NCBI GenBank assembly: GCA_015060625.1
Contig: SUYC01000008.1
Coordinates: 62,001 to 126,000, forward strand
Direction: 5' to 3'
Origin: Xylanibacter ruminicola
GTDB taxonomy: Bacteria; Bacteroidota; Bacteroidia; Bacteroidales; Bacteroidaceae
Length of the DNA: 64,000 nucleotides
The position numbers were made by a program, and so were the translations under genes. Below the pieces are notes generated by a model. The model made no database searches, was not told where the DNA came from, and saw only the letters and a list, made by a program, of their open reading frames with translations. Each line of letters starts with the position of its first letter. Position 1 is the first letter of the stretch. Positions 1 to 9,692 of the stretch are shown here, in pieces.

Positions 1-669
1 GGCGTTACCACCAGTGGTAGTTTCGGGATTGCCGAACATCACACCAATCTTTTCGCGCAGCTGGTTGATAAAGATACAGGTCGTGTTGGTTTTCGAAATG
101 GTAGAGGTGAGCTTGCGGAGTGCCTGGCTCATCAGTCGGGCATGCAAACCTACAGCAGAATCACCCATGTCGCCCTCAATCTCCTTCTTAGGTGTCAGAG
201 CAGCTACAGAGTCGATCACGATAATGTCGATAGCGCTCGAACGAATCAGTTGATCGGCAATCTCCAGAGCCTGCTCTCCGTTATCGGGCTGCGAGATGTA
301 GAGATTGTCAATATCAACGCCCAGATTAGCCGCATAGAAGCGGTCGAATGCATGCTCGGCATCGATAAAGGCTGCAATACCGCCTCTTTTCTGGCATTCG
401 GCAATGGCATGGATGGCCAGTGTGGTTTTACCCGACGACTCTGGACCATAAATCTCGATAATACGTCCTTTGGGGTAGCCACCTACACCTAAGGCAACAT
501 TCAGACTGATAGAGCCGGTTGGGATCACTTCTACATTAGCGATCTGTTCGTCGCCCATGCGCATAATCGATCCTTTACCATAGTCTTTCTCAATCTTCGA
601 CATGGCTGCTTGAAGCGCCTTCATTTTCTCCGTCTGAGGCGATGTGGCCTCATCTTTTTCTTTTGCCAT
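1..669 (-). CDS. recA: RecA recombinase, N-terminal part (cut by window edge)
   Basis: RecA forms filaments on single-stranded DNA, drives homologous strand exchange and triggers LexA-type self-cleavage. The minus-strand translation begins [12 protein letters not shown] and continues through the Walker A motif GPESSGKTT, the block [16 protein letters not shown] and [19 protein letters not shown], all diagnostic of bacterial RecA. The 3' part, including the C-terminal domain, lies outside the window, so about 223 residues are visible. The start is the ATG at 669, which gives the usual Bacteroidetes N-terminus. It lies 40 bases downstream of the dehydrogenase gene on the same strand, so it may be the last visible gene of a short operon. 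No promoter matching the Bacteroidetes consensus is clear in the 40-base gap. Confidence 0.97.
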   Translation of the reverse strand, partial: MAKEKDEATSPQTEKMKALQAAMSKIEKDYGKGSIMRMGDEQIANVEVIPTGSISLNVALGVGGYPKGRIIEIYGPESSGKTTLAIHAIAECQKRGGIAAFIDAEHAFDRFYAANLGVDIDNLYISQPDNGEQALEIADQLIRSSAIDIIVIDSVAALTPKKEIEGDMGDSAVGLHARLMSQALRKLTSTISKTNTTCIFINQLREKIGVMFGNPETTTGGNA

Positions 670-709
670 AGTTAGTTTTACTATTTACAAGTTATTAATT
701 TATAATTGA

Positions 710-1948
710 TTATAATTCGAGATCGCCATCGTGAATCTCATGCCAAGGCAGTCCCTGCTTGTTGAGCTGTTCCATGAATGGATCGGGATCGAACTCTTCA
801 ACGTTGTGAACGCCTGGGGTGTTCCAAAGACCTTTGCAGAACATCATGGCACCAATCATGGCAGGTACACCAGTGGTGTAGCTAACACCCTGCATACCAG
901 TCTCCTCGTAGGCGGCACGGTGGCTGCAGTTGTTATATACATAGTAGGTGTGCTCCTGACCGTCGTTGCCGATACCACGGATGCGGCAGCCGATAGAGGT
1001 CTGACCCTCGTAGTTCTCGCCCAAGTCTTGTGGGTTAGGCAGAACGGCCTTCAGGAACTGCAGAGGTACGATTTTTACCTTTGCTGTACCAGTACCATCG
1101 GCCAATGGGGCCTCGTACTCTACCTCGTCGATGCGGCTCATGCCAATATTCTGAATCACCTCGAGGTGCTTGAGGTACTGCTGACCAAAGGTCATCCAGA
1201 AACGTGCACGCTTGATGGTGGGGTAGTTGATAACCAGACTTTCGATTTCCTCGTGGTGCAGCAGGTAACTGTCGCGAGGACCAATCTCAGGATATGTGAG
1301 GTCCTTGTGAATCTCCAGTGGCTCAGTCTCAACCCATTTGCCATCTTCCCAGTACAGTCCCTTCTGGGTAATCTCGCGGATGTTGATTTCGGGGTTGAAG
1401 TTGGTAGCGAAAGCCTTGTGGTGATCGCCAGCGTTACAGTCAACGATGTCCAGATACTGTATCTCCTTGAAGTGGTGCTTAGCAGCGTAAGCGGTGTAGA
1501 TAGATGTTACACCTGGGTCGAAGCCGCAACCTAAGATAGCTGTAAGCCCAGCCTTCTCGAAGCGCTCGCGATAAGCCCACTGCCATGAGTACTCAAAGTG
1601 AGCCTCGTCCTTAGGCTCGTAGTTGGCTGTATCGAGATAGTTGCATCCACAAGCCAGACAGGCATCCATGATTGTCAGGTCCTGATAGGGCAGGGCCAGG
1701 TTGATAACCAGCTCGGGCTTGAAGTCGTTGAACAGCACCTTGAGCTGCTCTACATCATCGGCATCAACCTGAGCGGTCTTGATATCCATTTTATATCCAG
1801 CCTTGTGGATATCCTCCACAATCTTATCGCACTTAGCCTTACGGCGACTAGCAATCATAAACTCTGTAAACACGTCAGCGTTTTGAGCAATCTTAAAAGC
1901 TGCAACGGTAGCTACGCCACCAGCGCCAATCATTAAAACTTTTGCCAT
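710..1948 (-). CDS. Saccharopine dehydrogenase-family protein, probable carboxynorspermidine dehydrogenase
   Basis: This family condenses aspartate semialdehyde with a diamine using NADPH, in the alternative route to spermidine or norspermidine; other members act in lysine metabolism. The 412-residue protein starts with a Rossmann fold whose glycine-rich loop GAGGVATVAAFK lies at residues 8-19. It contains GCGFDPGVTSIYTAYAAKH, typical of the carboxynorspermidine/saccharopine dehydrogenase superfamily, and its length fits the carboxynorspermidine branch. The decarboxylase that would act next is not in the window, so the exact substrate is inferred from family resemblance. The gene follows the small conserved gene by 17 bases and precedes recA by 40, so the three are probably transcribed together. 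Confidence 0.85.
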   Translation of the reverse strand: MAKVLMIGAGGVATVAAFKIAQNADVFTEFMIASRRKAKCDKIVEDIHKAGYKMDIKTAQVDADDVEQLKVLFNDFKPELVINLALPYQDLTIMDACLACGCNYLDTANYEPKDEAHFEYSWQWAYRERFEKAGLTAILGCGFDPGVTSIYTAYAAKHHFKEIQYLDIVDCNAGDHHKAFATNFNPEINIREITQKGLYWEDGKWVETEPLEIHKDLTYPEIGPRDSYLLHHEEIESLVINYPTIKRARFWMTFGQQYLKHLEVIQNIGMSRIDEVEYEAPLADGTGTAKVKIVPLQFLKAVLPNPQDLGENYEGQTSIGCRIRGIGNDGQEHTYYVYNNCSHRAAYEETGMQGVSYTTGVPAMIGAMMFCKGLWNTPGVHNVEEFDPDPFMEQLNKQGLPWHEIHDGDLEL

Positions 1949-1965
1949 AGTCTTATATTATTTGT

Positions 1966-2571
1966 TTAATCTTTAATCTCATCGGCCTTGATGCCGAGTG
2001 CTGCCATCAGCGAGTAGCCTAAGATTTCCTGGCGATAGTTGCCGCCTGCTTGCGGCTGCATGCTGAACACAGTGATGCGCTTGTCGGCATCGTCGGCATG
2101 GCGCAATGTCTCGCGTACCTTATTATATATAGAGTCGTCCTCTAAGTTGGGTATCACCATCAGTCGTTTGACACTCTTTTGGGCACAAGCCAGTTCGAGC
2201 ACCTCGCCAAAGAAATCACCAGTCTTGGCCAATTCCTCGGCTTGGTAGGCATTGATGGTAAACTCGCCCAGATGGTCCTTGAATGCTTTCTCGCTCAAGT
2301 CGTTAGCATAGTTGCCTGGAACAAAGTTGTTCATCTGCTGCTTATCCTGCTGGTGAATCAGAATCACCTGTATATCGTTCTCGCCCTCTCGTACGCCGCC
2401 ATCGAGTGCAACGCAGTCGAGCCATTTGGCGATATCTGCTTGTGGAATGCGTCGCCCGATGATGCGTTCAAAGTTCACAATCAGGTTAAACGCCACGGTG
2501 TCAACGTAGTCTGCATCTACCAAAACCACGTTTTCACTCCACTTTACTTCTTTATTAAGTTCGTTGTTCAT
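1966..2571 (-). CDS. Conserved Bacteroidales protein of unknown function (DUF6621-like)
   Basis: The protein has about 201 residues and begins MNNELNKEVKWSENVVLVDADYVD. I recognise it as the type of small soluble protein found beside such dehydrogenases in Bacteroidales, but I know no function. It is rich in acidic residues and has no signal peptide or membrane segment. The ATG at 2571 is preferred to an upstream alternative because a good promoter lies at 2580-2611 on the minus strand; its -7 box ends only 8 bases before this ATG. The transcript would then be nearly leaderless. It is the first gene of a probable operon with the dehydrogenase and recA. Confidence 0.7.
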   Translation of the reverse strand: MNNELNKEVKWSENVVLVDADYVDTVAFNLIVNFERIIGRRIPQADIAKWLDCVALDGGVREGENDIQVILIHQQDKQQMNNFVPGNYANDLSEKAFKDHLGEFTINAYQAEELAKTGDFFGEVLELACAQKSVKRLMVIPNLEDDSIYNKVRETLRHADDADKRITVFSMQPQAGGNYRQEILGYSLMAALGIKADEIKD

Positions 2572-2579
2572 ATGGAGTG

Positions 2580-2611
2580 CAAATATACAAACTTTTTTGC
2601 TAAGCAACAAA
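2580..2611 (-). promoter_or_regulatory. Bacteroidetes-type promoter of the dehydrogenase/recA gene group
   Basis: Read on the minus strand: TTTG at 2611-2608, a 20-base spacer, then TATATTTG at 2587-2580, matching the TAnnTTTG -7 consensus of the Bacteroidetes primary sigma factor. Transcription should start almost at the ATG at 2571. Confidence 0.65.
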
Positions 2612-2701
2612 CTTTTCGTGTTTTATTTGGTATTTCTGTGCTTTATTATTACCTCTGAGCTTCGCTCTAAGGTACTTCCGTTCGAGAAAACTCAAATAAT
2701 A

Positions 2702-2733
2702 TTTGGTTTTCTTCTCACTTATTCGTACCTTTG
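2702..2733 (+). promoter_or_regulatory. Bacteroidetes-type promoter of the antiporter gene
   Basis: TTTG at 2702-2705 and TACCTTTG at 2726-2733 are separated by 20 bases, the expected spacing. This leaves a leader of roughly 35-40 bases before the ATG at 2777. Confidence 0.7.
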
Positions 2734-2776
2734 CAGCCAAATTCAAAACAATAATTAAAAAGTATATCTAAACAAA

Positions 2777-4108
2777 ATGTCAACATTAACAATTTTTATT
2801 GTCGTAGTGTTCTGCATAGGCTATCTTTGTATAGCTCTTGAGAGCCTGACAAAAGTTAATAAGGCGGCTATTGCGCTGCTGATGTGTGTGCTGTGCTGGA
2901 CACTGCTTATGCTCGATCCGATGTCGTATTATCCAGGTTTGCTAGGCGGTGATGTGATGCACCATATATCCGAAGTCATCGAGCATCATTTGGGCGATGC
3001 CGCAGGTACCTTGTTCTTCCTGATGGGTGCTATGACCATTGTCGAGATTGTTGACTCGAACGGCGGCTTTAACTTTGTTCGCGACACACTGAAAACGCGC
3101 TCTAAGCGTAAGCTGATGTGGCGGATGGCTTTTATGACCTTCTTCCTCTCAGCAATTCTTGATAACCTAACAACATCTATTGTGATGATTATGGTGCTGC
3201 GCAAGCTGGTACAGAGTCGTAACGACCGTTTGATTTATGCAGCCCTGGTTGTTATCTCAGCTAATTCGGGAGGTGCATTCTCGCCTATTGGTGATGTCAC
3301 CACCATCATGCTTTGGATTAAGGGTGTGATTACTACTCAGGGTGTGCTGACCGAAATCTTTATCCCATCGCTGATTTCGATGCTGGTGCCTGCCTTTATC
3401 CTGCAGTATCAGTTGGAAGGCAAGTTTGATAAGGAGCAGAATCTGCCCAAGGCCGATGTTAGCACCTTTACCAAGTCGCAGCGCGATATCATTTTCTGGC
3501 TGGGTGTAGGCGGTTTGTGTTTCGTGCCCATCTTTAAAACCATTACTCATCTGCCTCCATTCATGGGTATCCTGCTGGTTCTGGGTCTGCTCTGGACGGT
3601 TACAGAAATCTTCCACTATAGTGCTTCCGATGATGACACCATGGCCAAGCGTGTAAGCGATTTGCTGTCGCGTATCGACCTGTCAACCATTATGTTCTTC
3701 CTGGGAATCCTGATGGCTGTAGCCGTACTTCAGGAGGTTGGCGTACTGACATTGCTGGGTGGTGTGCTTGATACCACGTTCGAGGGTAATCACTTCTTGG
3801 TAACCGGTATTATTGGTGTGCTCTCATCGATCGTTGATAACGTGCCTTTGGTAGCCGGCTGTATGGGTATGTATCCTGTAGCTGCAACAGGTGATATGGC
3901 TATCGATGGTATCTTCTGGCAGTTGCTGGCTTACTGTGCTGGTGTTGGTGGTTCTATGCTCATCATCGGATCGGCCGCTGGCGTGGTTGTGATGGGCCTC
4001 GAGAAGATTACTTTCGGCTGGTATATGAAGAAAATTACTTGGGTAGCCTTTGCTGGTTATGTGGCAGGTATCCTGGTTTACTGGCTTGAGCGCACGTTTA
4101 TCTTCTAA
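2777..4108 (+). CDS. nhaD: NhaD-type Na+/H+ antiporter
   Basis: NhaD antiporters exchange internal sodium or lithium for external protons across the inner membrane and help in pH and salt homeostasis. The 443-residue protein is almost entirely hydrophobic, with about twelve membrane segments. It carries the family's intramembrane motifs, including SAILDNLTTSIVM near residues 130-145 and ANSGGAFSPIGDVTT near residues 160-175, as well as DNVPLVAG in the second half. The gene has its own promoter at 2702-2733 and ends at a strong hairpin terminator (4123-4162) shared with the convergent kinase operon, so it is probably monocistronic. Confidence 0.9.
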   Translation: MSTLTIFIVVVFCIGYLCIALESLTKVNKAAIALLMCVLCWTLLMLDPMSYYPGLLGGDVMHHISEVIEHHLGDAAGTLFFLMGAMTIVEIVDSNGGFNFVRDTLKTRSKRKLMWRMAFMTFFLSAILDNLTTSIVMIMVLRKLVQSRNDRLIYAALVVISANSGGAFSPIGDVTTIMLWIKGVITTQGVLTEIFIPSLISMLVPAFILQYQLEGKFDKEQNLPKADVSTFTKSQRDIIFWLGVGGLCFVPIFKTITHLPPFMGILLVLGLLWTVTEIFHYSASDDDTMAKRVSDLLSRIDLSTIMFFLGILMAVAVLQEVGVLTLLGGVLDTTFEGNHFLVTGIIGVLSSIVDNVPLVAGCMGMYPVAATGDMAIDGIFWQLLAYCAGVGGSMLIIGSAAGVVVMGLEKITFGWYMKKITWVAFAGYVAGILVYWLERTFIF

Positions 4109-4122
4109 ATAGCTGATAGAAA

Positions 4123-4162
4123 AAACCAAGAACCCTCGCACTATAGCGAGGGTTCTTGGTTT
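4123..4162. terminator. Bidirectional hairpin terminator between convergent genes
   Basis: A 17-base perfect stem (4123-4139 with 4146-4162) around the loop ACTATA, with A-rich and T-rich flanks, so it can act on both strands. It overlaps the stop codon of the minus-strand kinase gene. The core CCCTCGC/GCGAGGG recurs in the terminators at 17842-17873 and 21877-21924. Confidence 0.85.
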
Positions 4163-6896
4163 AGTTTTGTGGAATCCATAGCCAGAAGGTAGAACCATGT
4201 CCTTCACCTTCTGACATGACTCCAATCTTTCCGTCGCATCGTTCGGCAATAGCTTTGCAGATACTCAATCCTAAACCTGTGCCCTGCACAAAGTCGTTCA
4301 ACTTTACAAAACGCTCAAACACGGCAGCTTGCTTATCTTTTGGGATACCGGCACCCGTATCTTCGCAGTAGAAATAGATGCCACCATCCTGTTCGCGGTA
4401 GCCCACCTTGATGTGCCCCTCGTGGGTGTACTTGATGGCGTTGGTAGTAAAGTTTGTAAGTACCTGCTGTATGCGTCCCTTGTCGAGAGTGGCAGGGAAA
4501 GTGTCGTAGGGATTATCTTTGATAAACTGTACACCTGCTTCATCTACACGCTGGGCCAATGTCTGACAGATATCATTGAACACCTTGGCAAAATCAACCT
4601 GTTCAGGTTTGATAGCCAATGCCTGTCCAACGTTAGATGCTTCGAGGATATCGTTGATGAGTCGCATCAGCATGTCGCAGTTGTTACGGATAATGCGTAT
4701 AAACTCCATGCGTTCATCGTGTTCCTCAACGACAGGCAACAAATCGCTGAAGCCCACGATGGCATTCAGCGGGGTACGTATCTCGTGTGTCATATTGGCC
4801 AGGAAGGCGGCCTTCATCTTACCAGATTCTTCAGCACGCTGAGTCTCGTCTTTCAGTTTCTGTTGGGATTCCATCAGTGTGTTGATGTTACGGGCCACAC
4901 CAAAGTACTTACAAACATGCCCGGAGCTATCGAAGCTTGGGATACCACTGATGGCATACCATACGGGTTTTGATTCGCTTGGTGTGTGGTTGAAATGAAT
5001 GGTTGTATTATATGGTTTGCCTTGGCGCATAGTTTCATATACCTCGCGGATACCGGATTCGCGATATTCTTCGGTAGCACCAGCAAAGAATTCCTCGATG
5101 GTTTCGGTGTAGTCGGATTTTCGGCCGCTTCGACTAAAGTGGATGATGCCCTCGTTGGTATAGAAGCTCCATACGAACATGTTACTGTTCATCAGCAGGT
5201 AACCTAACTGTTCCTCATAGAACTTGATGTCGTCGGTGGCTTTACGAATTTCGGTGTCGTGCCTGTGCTGTTCCAGATAGAGGTGTCGTTCGGCAGTCAT
5301 ATCGCGAGCGGTAACCACATAGAACTGCATCTCGCCGTTGTCATCGAATGTAGGACGAACTTTGATCTCGACATATTTGTAGATGCCTATCTCGGGATAG
5401 AACATACGCTGACAAACGTGGAAGTTCTCTTTATCGCCTTTGTGGTACAGACCTTTTATCAGCGAAACGTCGAACAGGTTCATCTGGCGGAAGAATTCCT
5501 CACCTTCCTTGTCAAACTCGCATAGGTCGGCCATTCTACGGTTTACATCTATCAGTTTTCCATCCTTGTCGTAGAACGACATAGCAATCAAACCATACTT
5601 GAACATGTTTTGATATTTGCTGGCTATCTCTTCGTTAGCACGCTCCTCTTCAACCTCGTTGGTATAGTCTCTTAACGAGGTAATCACGTAACGTGGCTTG
5701 TCTTCATCATATTCTACAACGGCATGCCCCTCAATCCAATGCCAGTCAGGATTTTCTATCGTACCTCTGTTGTAGCGTCGTTTCAGGTAACCCAAATCCT
5801 TGTGGCCTTGACTCATCAATCGCATCGCTTCGCTGAATTTTCCTTTCTCTTCTTCGGGTAATCGCTCCATAAACTGGGCATGACTCATACCCTCTTTGGG
5901 CAGCATGTCGCCATACCTGTTTCGCATCAGTTGCGTTTTGATATCGAATTCTATCACATAGTAGTTTCCCGACTCCAGTGCTTTCGATATCATCTGGTTC
6001 AGGTCAACCGATTTCTCAATGGCTTTTTGCACTCGGATACGCATCACCTGACTGAACAGCAGGAAGATGATGGCTGCGGCTATGATGGCAATTAACAGGA
6101 AGAGGGCCATGGGCGAAGCATCGTTGTGCACATTTTCCGGATGGAACCACTTATCGTATATCTTCTCAATATCGCCCGACTGTTCCATACGTGCAAAGGT
6201 ATCGTCGATGGCATGGATCAGTTCCTTATCATAACCGATGATGCGTAACTCACCCGAAGGTATGTCGGTTTCGTCAAACTCAATGCCATCAAGGTTCAGT
6301 TCCTTTATCTTCATCATCAGTGGCTGTTCGCCCCACATATAGTACTTGTACTTGCCACTACGGATACCCATCAGGGCCTCACGAGGTGCATGATAATCAA
6401 TCGTAAACGTCTTGTTTTTCTGGTCACCTATCTTCAAGTCAACATAATCGTTCTTCTTTAGAGCCAATGTGTCGTCCTTGGTAAGCTGACTGATGCGTCG
6501 GAGCGGACGTGTGCCTTTCAGTCGTACTGCCCTTACATTATAATAGGTAATCATGTTCTGGGTGTACTGGAAGGGGGGGCATTCGTATCTGTACTTCAGA
6601 CCGTGGATGAGGTCGGCTTCGTGTTTTTCGAAGATTTCGGTACATTGGTACCACTCTTTCATAATAAACTTATGAGGAATGTCCAGCTTGTCTAATATAT
6701 GGTTCAGTACTTCTACATTGTAGCCGTCGGGTTCGCCCTTATCGTTTCTGAACTCATATGGCGGGAATTCCCAGTCGCTTACAATAATCAGCGGTTTGTC
6801 GGTGGTGTATTCGCGTATATATTTGGCTGCAGCTTGCTGCACGTGGCACATGGCAAGCAAACAGGCAATAGCAAGTATGAATATCTTTTTTGTCAT
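4161..6896 (-). CDS. Sensor histidine kinase with periplasmic solute-binding sensor and PAS domains (A-type, full length)
   Basis: The 911-residue protein has a signal peptide (about 1-25), a periplasmic bacterial extracellular solute-binding (SBP_bac_3) domain up to about 258, one membrane segment near 265-290, PAS-like domains, and a HisKA/HATPase core. The phosphoacceptor motif THEIRTPLNA is intact near residue 705, as are the N box TNAIKYT, G1 motif EDTGAGI and G2 motif GTGLGLSI. This resembles BvgS-type sensing of small solutes, but there is no receiver domain and no response regulator gene nearby. The ATG at 6896 is chosen over the TTG two codons upstream. It is the last of four kinase genes on this strand and follows its neighbour by 18 bases. 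Its cytoplasmic part is paralogous to the kinase at 9689-11668. Confidence 0.9.
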   Translation of the reverse strand: MTKKIFILAIACLLAMCHVQQAAAKYIREYTTDKPLIIVSDWEFPPYEFRNDKGEPDGYNVEVLNHILDKLDIPHKFIMKEWYQCTEIFEKHEADLIHGLKYRYECPPFQYTQNMITYYNVRAVRLKGTRPLRRISQLTKDDTLALKKNDYVDLKIGDQKNKTFTIDYHAPREALMGIRSGKYKYYMWGEQPLMMKIKELNLDGIEFDETDIPSGELRIIGYDKELIHAIDDTFARMEQSGDIEKIYDKWFHPENVHNDASPMALFLLIAIIAAAIIFLLFSQVMRIRVQKAIEKSVDLNQMISKALESGNYYVIEFDIKTQLMRNRYGDMLPKEGMSHAQFMERLPEEEKGKFSEAMRLMSQGHKDLGYLKRRYNRGTIENPDWHWIEGHAVVEYDEDKPRYVITSLRDYTNEVEEERANEEIASKYQNMFKYGLIAMSFYDKDGKLIDVNRRMADLCEFDKEGEEFFRQMNLFDVSLIKGLYHKGDKENFHVCQRMFYPEIGIYKYVEIKVRPTFDDNGEMQFYVVTARDMTAERHLYLEQHRHDTEIRKATDDIKFYEEQLGYLLMNSNMFVWSFYTNEGIIHFSRSGRKSDYTETIEEFFAGATEEYRESGIREVYETMRQGKPYNTTIHFNHTPSESKPVWYAISGIPSFDSSGHVCKYFGVARNINTLMESQQKLKDETQRAEESGKMKAAFLANMTHEIRTPLNAIVGFSDLLPVVEEHDERMEFIRIIRNNCDMLMRLINDILEASNVGQALAIKPEQVDFAKVFNDICQTLAQRVDEAGVQFIKDNPYDTFPATLDKGRIQQVLTNFTTNAIKYTHEGHIKVGYREQDGGIYFYCEDTGAGIPKDKQAAVFERFVKLNDFVQGTGLGLSICKAIAERCDGKIGVMSEGEGHGSTFWLWIPQN

Positions 6897-6914
6897 GATC
6901 AATATGTTTCGGTT

Positions 6915-9692
6915 TTAGCAACGTTCCAATTCTATCAGTTTACAAGGTATCGAGAACCATACCATCGTGCCCTTGCCTTCGGTAGATTTTAATTCAATCT
7001 GTCCTCCCATATACTCTACCAGTTCATGGCAGATGCTGAGGCCCAGGCCGGCACCATTATTGGCACCAGTTACAAATCGATCGAAAATGTGGGCTATTTC
7101 ATCCTGCTTGATGCCGCATCCGGTATCTTCTATCGATACAAGCAGTCTGTCGGCAATATATTCGTAGCGTGCCAATACCGTTCCCGAGGTGGTGTATTGG
7201 ATGGCATTGGTAAGAATCTTGCTCAGAATCATCGAGACGTTGGGCTCGTCTATTTCTATAATCAGTCGTTTGTATGGGCTTTGCACGATATACTCAACGC
7301 CATCCTTTTTATGGTTGTCCCAGACAGACGAGCAGCGGCCGGCGAAGATGCTGGCAAAGTCGATGGGCTGTGTCGAGAGCGTGATCATGCCGGCGTCAAG
7401 TCGCGATAAGAAGAGAATGTCGTTGATGAGTTTGAGCAGCGATGCAGAGTTTTCCTTGATCTCATTGATAAAGATAGCCTCGTCTTCGGGTGAGTGCTCT
7501 ATCTCAAACAGTTCGGAGAATCCTACAACCGTATTCAATGGGGTGCGTATCTCATGGCTCATATTGTGCAGGAATGCGTTCTTTACCGTTTCAACCTCCT
7601 GAGCACGAACCGACTCCTGGGCCAGCTTCTCCTCTACAGCCTTGATATCGCTGATGTCACGAATCAGTCCGAAGTATTCTATAATCTCTCCATCTTTATA
7701 GGTAGGCACAAAGTTAAGTTGCAGATGCAGTGTGACACGGTCCTTGCGCCTGATGCAGGTTTTGATTTCAGCGCGCAGACTGCCAGTCTGCTTATTATCC
7801 ATTTTATTCAGTATGCGCAGTGCCTGTTTCTCCGATGAAGGATCAATGAATGTCAATGCCTTGGTTTGCGTGAGCGAGTATTTCTCGTGGTTAATCTCGC
7901 TGAATACGGTCAGCGTATGCGTGTCCAGATGATATTTGGCCAGACTGATGCCACCAGCCGTCAACACATAGTCGATGCTGTGCACAAAGTTGGTCACCTC
8001 GTCTTGTGCCTCCTGTAGTTCGTTGGTATTCTTTCTCAACTGTCTGTATGAATGGGCTACCTCGGTTACGTTGCGTCCGGAACCAAAGAATCCAATACGT
8101 TTGCCGTTATTGTCCCGGATGGGGATTAATTGCACTTCGTAATAGAAGTTCGTGCGTTTCAGGAGTTTATTTAGTGCACGGTTATCATCAGGCGAAGTAT
8201 ATATCTGGGTAGCATAGAAAAAGTCGATGTCATCAATATTCTCGTATTCGATGCCCAGCACATCGCTTAATGAGAATTTGTAGTTCCTGATGGTCTCAAT
8301 GTCAGTGCCCAATACGGAAAGCGCCTTCGCATTCATGTCAGTGATATAGCCATCGGCATCATAATACACCATGTCAACCATGACAGAGTTGAACAGCGAC
8401 TGGTAGCGTAGCATCGTCTCTTTAATCATCTGTTGACGCATGCGTTCCTGTGTGGTGTCGGTCTTCGAGCAGATGATAACCGATGGCTTCTTGTGCTTAT
8501 CACGTCGCAATACCGATAGGGTAGCCATGTAATTGCTACTATGAATCAGATCGCTTTCGTATTCCTTGAGTTGTAAGGTGCATGTTGGTACCTTCTCGTC
8601 GATGACCTGGCGCAAACCTTCGGTAAGTAGTGTAAAGTCGTTAGGATCGAATCGGTGCGAAAACTCCAGCAGCGAGTAGTTGCGTTCTGGGTAGCCAGCC
8701 GAATCCATCATCACAAAATGCTGTGAGGCAACGTCGTAGGTACAGAACTTTACGTTACTGGTTCGCATAATCAGTGACAGACGCTCATTTTCCTTCAGGA
8801 TTTTTTTGGTCATCTGGTATTCGCGAATCTTGAAGAATGTATAATATAGGATGACTACCAGTGCCAGCACGGTAAAGAACTTTATCCAATCCCATATCCA
8901 CGAAGGAATTCCCGACTCTTGGCGTTCAGGATAGAACCATTTGTTCTGGATGGCTGTCAGTTTGTCGTTGGCGCGCAGACTGGAGTAAACGCTGTCCAGT
9001 TGTGCCAACAGATGTTGGTCGTTGGCAAAGAATTTATATTCACCATAAGGGAAGTCAAAAGGAATCAGTTCCAGATTATCTGTATGGTATTTCATCATCA
9101 ACCATTTCAGCGACATAGAGTTCCAAAGTATCACACCTTTGTTTTCTGAGCTTACTTTCTGTATGGCTTCCTTCATGTCGTCGAAGGGCGTTATTTCCTT
9201 TGCCCACTTGTTGTCAAGTAGTTTGTGGTGACTATAGCTCCCGTTGTGAACATATATGGAATAGTTTTCCAGATCCTTGCCCGTCTTGGCATGAATGGTT
9301 TGGTTTTTGGGCACAACCAAACTGTGTGTGAAAATCTGCACAATCGTTTTTCCGTACGAAGAGTTGTTGCGTGCAAAGTCGGCATCCATTCTCAGCATCA
9401 GGTCCGACTTGTGGTCTTTCAGGTCTTTCTGTGCTTCCAGGGTAGGACGTAGTTTGATAATGTATGGGATGTCGAGCTCTTTGAATATCATCTTCAATAG
9501 GTCGATATTATAACCATCCGGTTCGCCGTTTTCGTTCAGGAAAACGTAGGGCCACAGGTCCCATGCATCCTCGTATACCAGCGGCCTCTGGTCGTTGTAT
9601 ACAATGATGCTGTCTTTCTGTGCGTATGCGATGCCCCACGATAAGTGGCACGCCAGGAGTAGTGCAAATATTCTATATCTATTCATAATCAT
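6915..9692 (-). CDS. Sensor histidine kinase with periplasmic solute-binding sensor and PAS domains (B-type, full length)
   Basis: The 925-residue protein starts MIMNRYRIFALLLA, a signal peptide ending near AYAQ. An SBP_bac_3-like domain (about 30-260) follows, then a membrane segment around FFTVLALVVILYY, PAS-like domains and an intact kinase core: NMSHEIRTPLN, TNAIQYT, EDTGCGI and GAGLGLSI. The start at 9692 overlaps the stop of the preceding kinase as ATGA, which points to translational coupling; an ATG two codons later is also possible. The longer open frame upstream has no signal peptide in a sensible place. Its PAS and linker regions match the kinase at 11670-13706 rather than its immediate neighbours, which marks it as the B-type member of the second pair. 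Confidence 0.9.
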   Translation of the reverse strand: MIMNRYRIFALLLACHLSWGIAYAQKDSIIVYNDQRPLVYEDAWDLWPYVFLNENGEPDGYNIDLLKMIFKELDIPYIIKLRPTLEAQKDLKDHKSDLMLRMDADFARNNSSYGKTIVQIFTHSLVVPKNQTIHAKTGKDLENYSIYVHNGSYSHHKLLDNKWAKEITPFDDMKEAIQKVSSENKGVILWNSMSLKWLMMKYHTDNLELIPFDFPYGEYKFFANDQHLLAQLDSVYSSLRANDKLTAIQNKWFYPERQESGIPSWIWDWIKFFTVLALVVILYYTFFKIREYQMTKKILKENERLSLIMRTSNVKFCTYDVASQHFVMMDSAGYPERNYSLLEFSHRFDPNDFTLLTEGLRQVIDEKVPTCTLQLKEYESDLIHSSNYMATLSVLRRDKHKKPSVIICSKTDTTQERMRQQMIKETMLRYQSLFNSVMVDMVYYDADGYITDMNAKALSVLGTDIETIRNYKFSLSDVLGIEYENIDDIDFFYATQIYTSPDDNRALNKLLKRTNFYYEVQLIPIRDNNGKRIGFFGSGRNVTEVAHSYRQLRKNTNELQEAQDEVTNFVHSIDYVLTAGGISLAKYHLDTHTLTVFSEINHEKYSLTQTKALTFIDPSSEKQALRILNKMDNKQTGSLRAEIKTCIRRKDRVTLHLQLNFVPTYKDGEIIEYFGLIRDISDIKAVEEKLAQESVRAQEVETVKNAFLHNMSHEIRTPLNTVVGFSELFEIEHSPEDEAIFINEIKENSASLLKLINDILFLSRLDAGMITLSTQPIDFASIFAGRCSSVWDNHKKDGVEYIVQSPYKRLIIEIDEPNVSMILSKILTNAIQYTTSGTVLARYEYIADRLLVSIEDTGCGIKQDEIAHIFDRFVTGANNGAGLGLSICHELVEYMGGQIELKSTEGKGTMVWFSIPCKLIELERC

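Noticed and set aside
731..1534. 267-codon plus-strand frame opposite the dehydrogenase gene
   Set aside because: It is fully antisense to a gene with clear family motifs and has no recognisable domain of its own.
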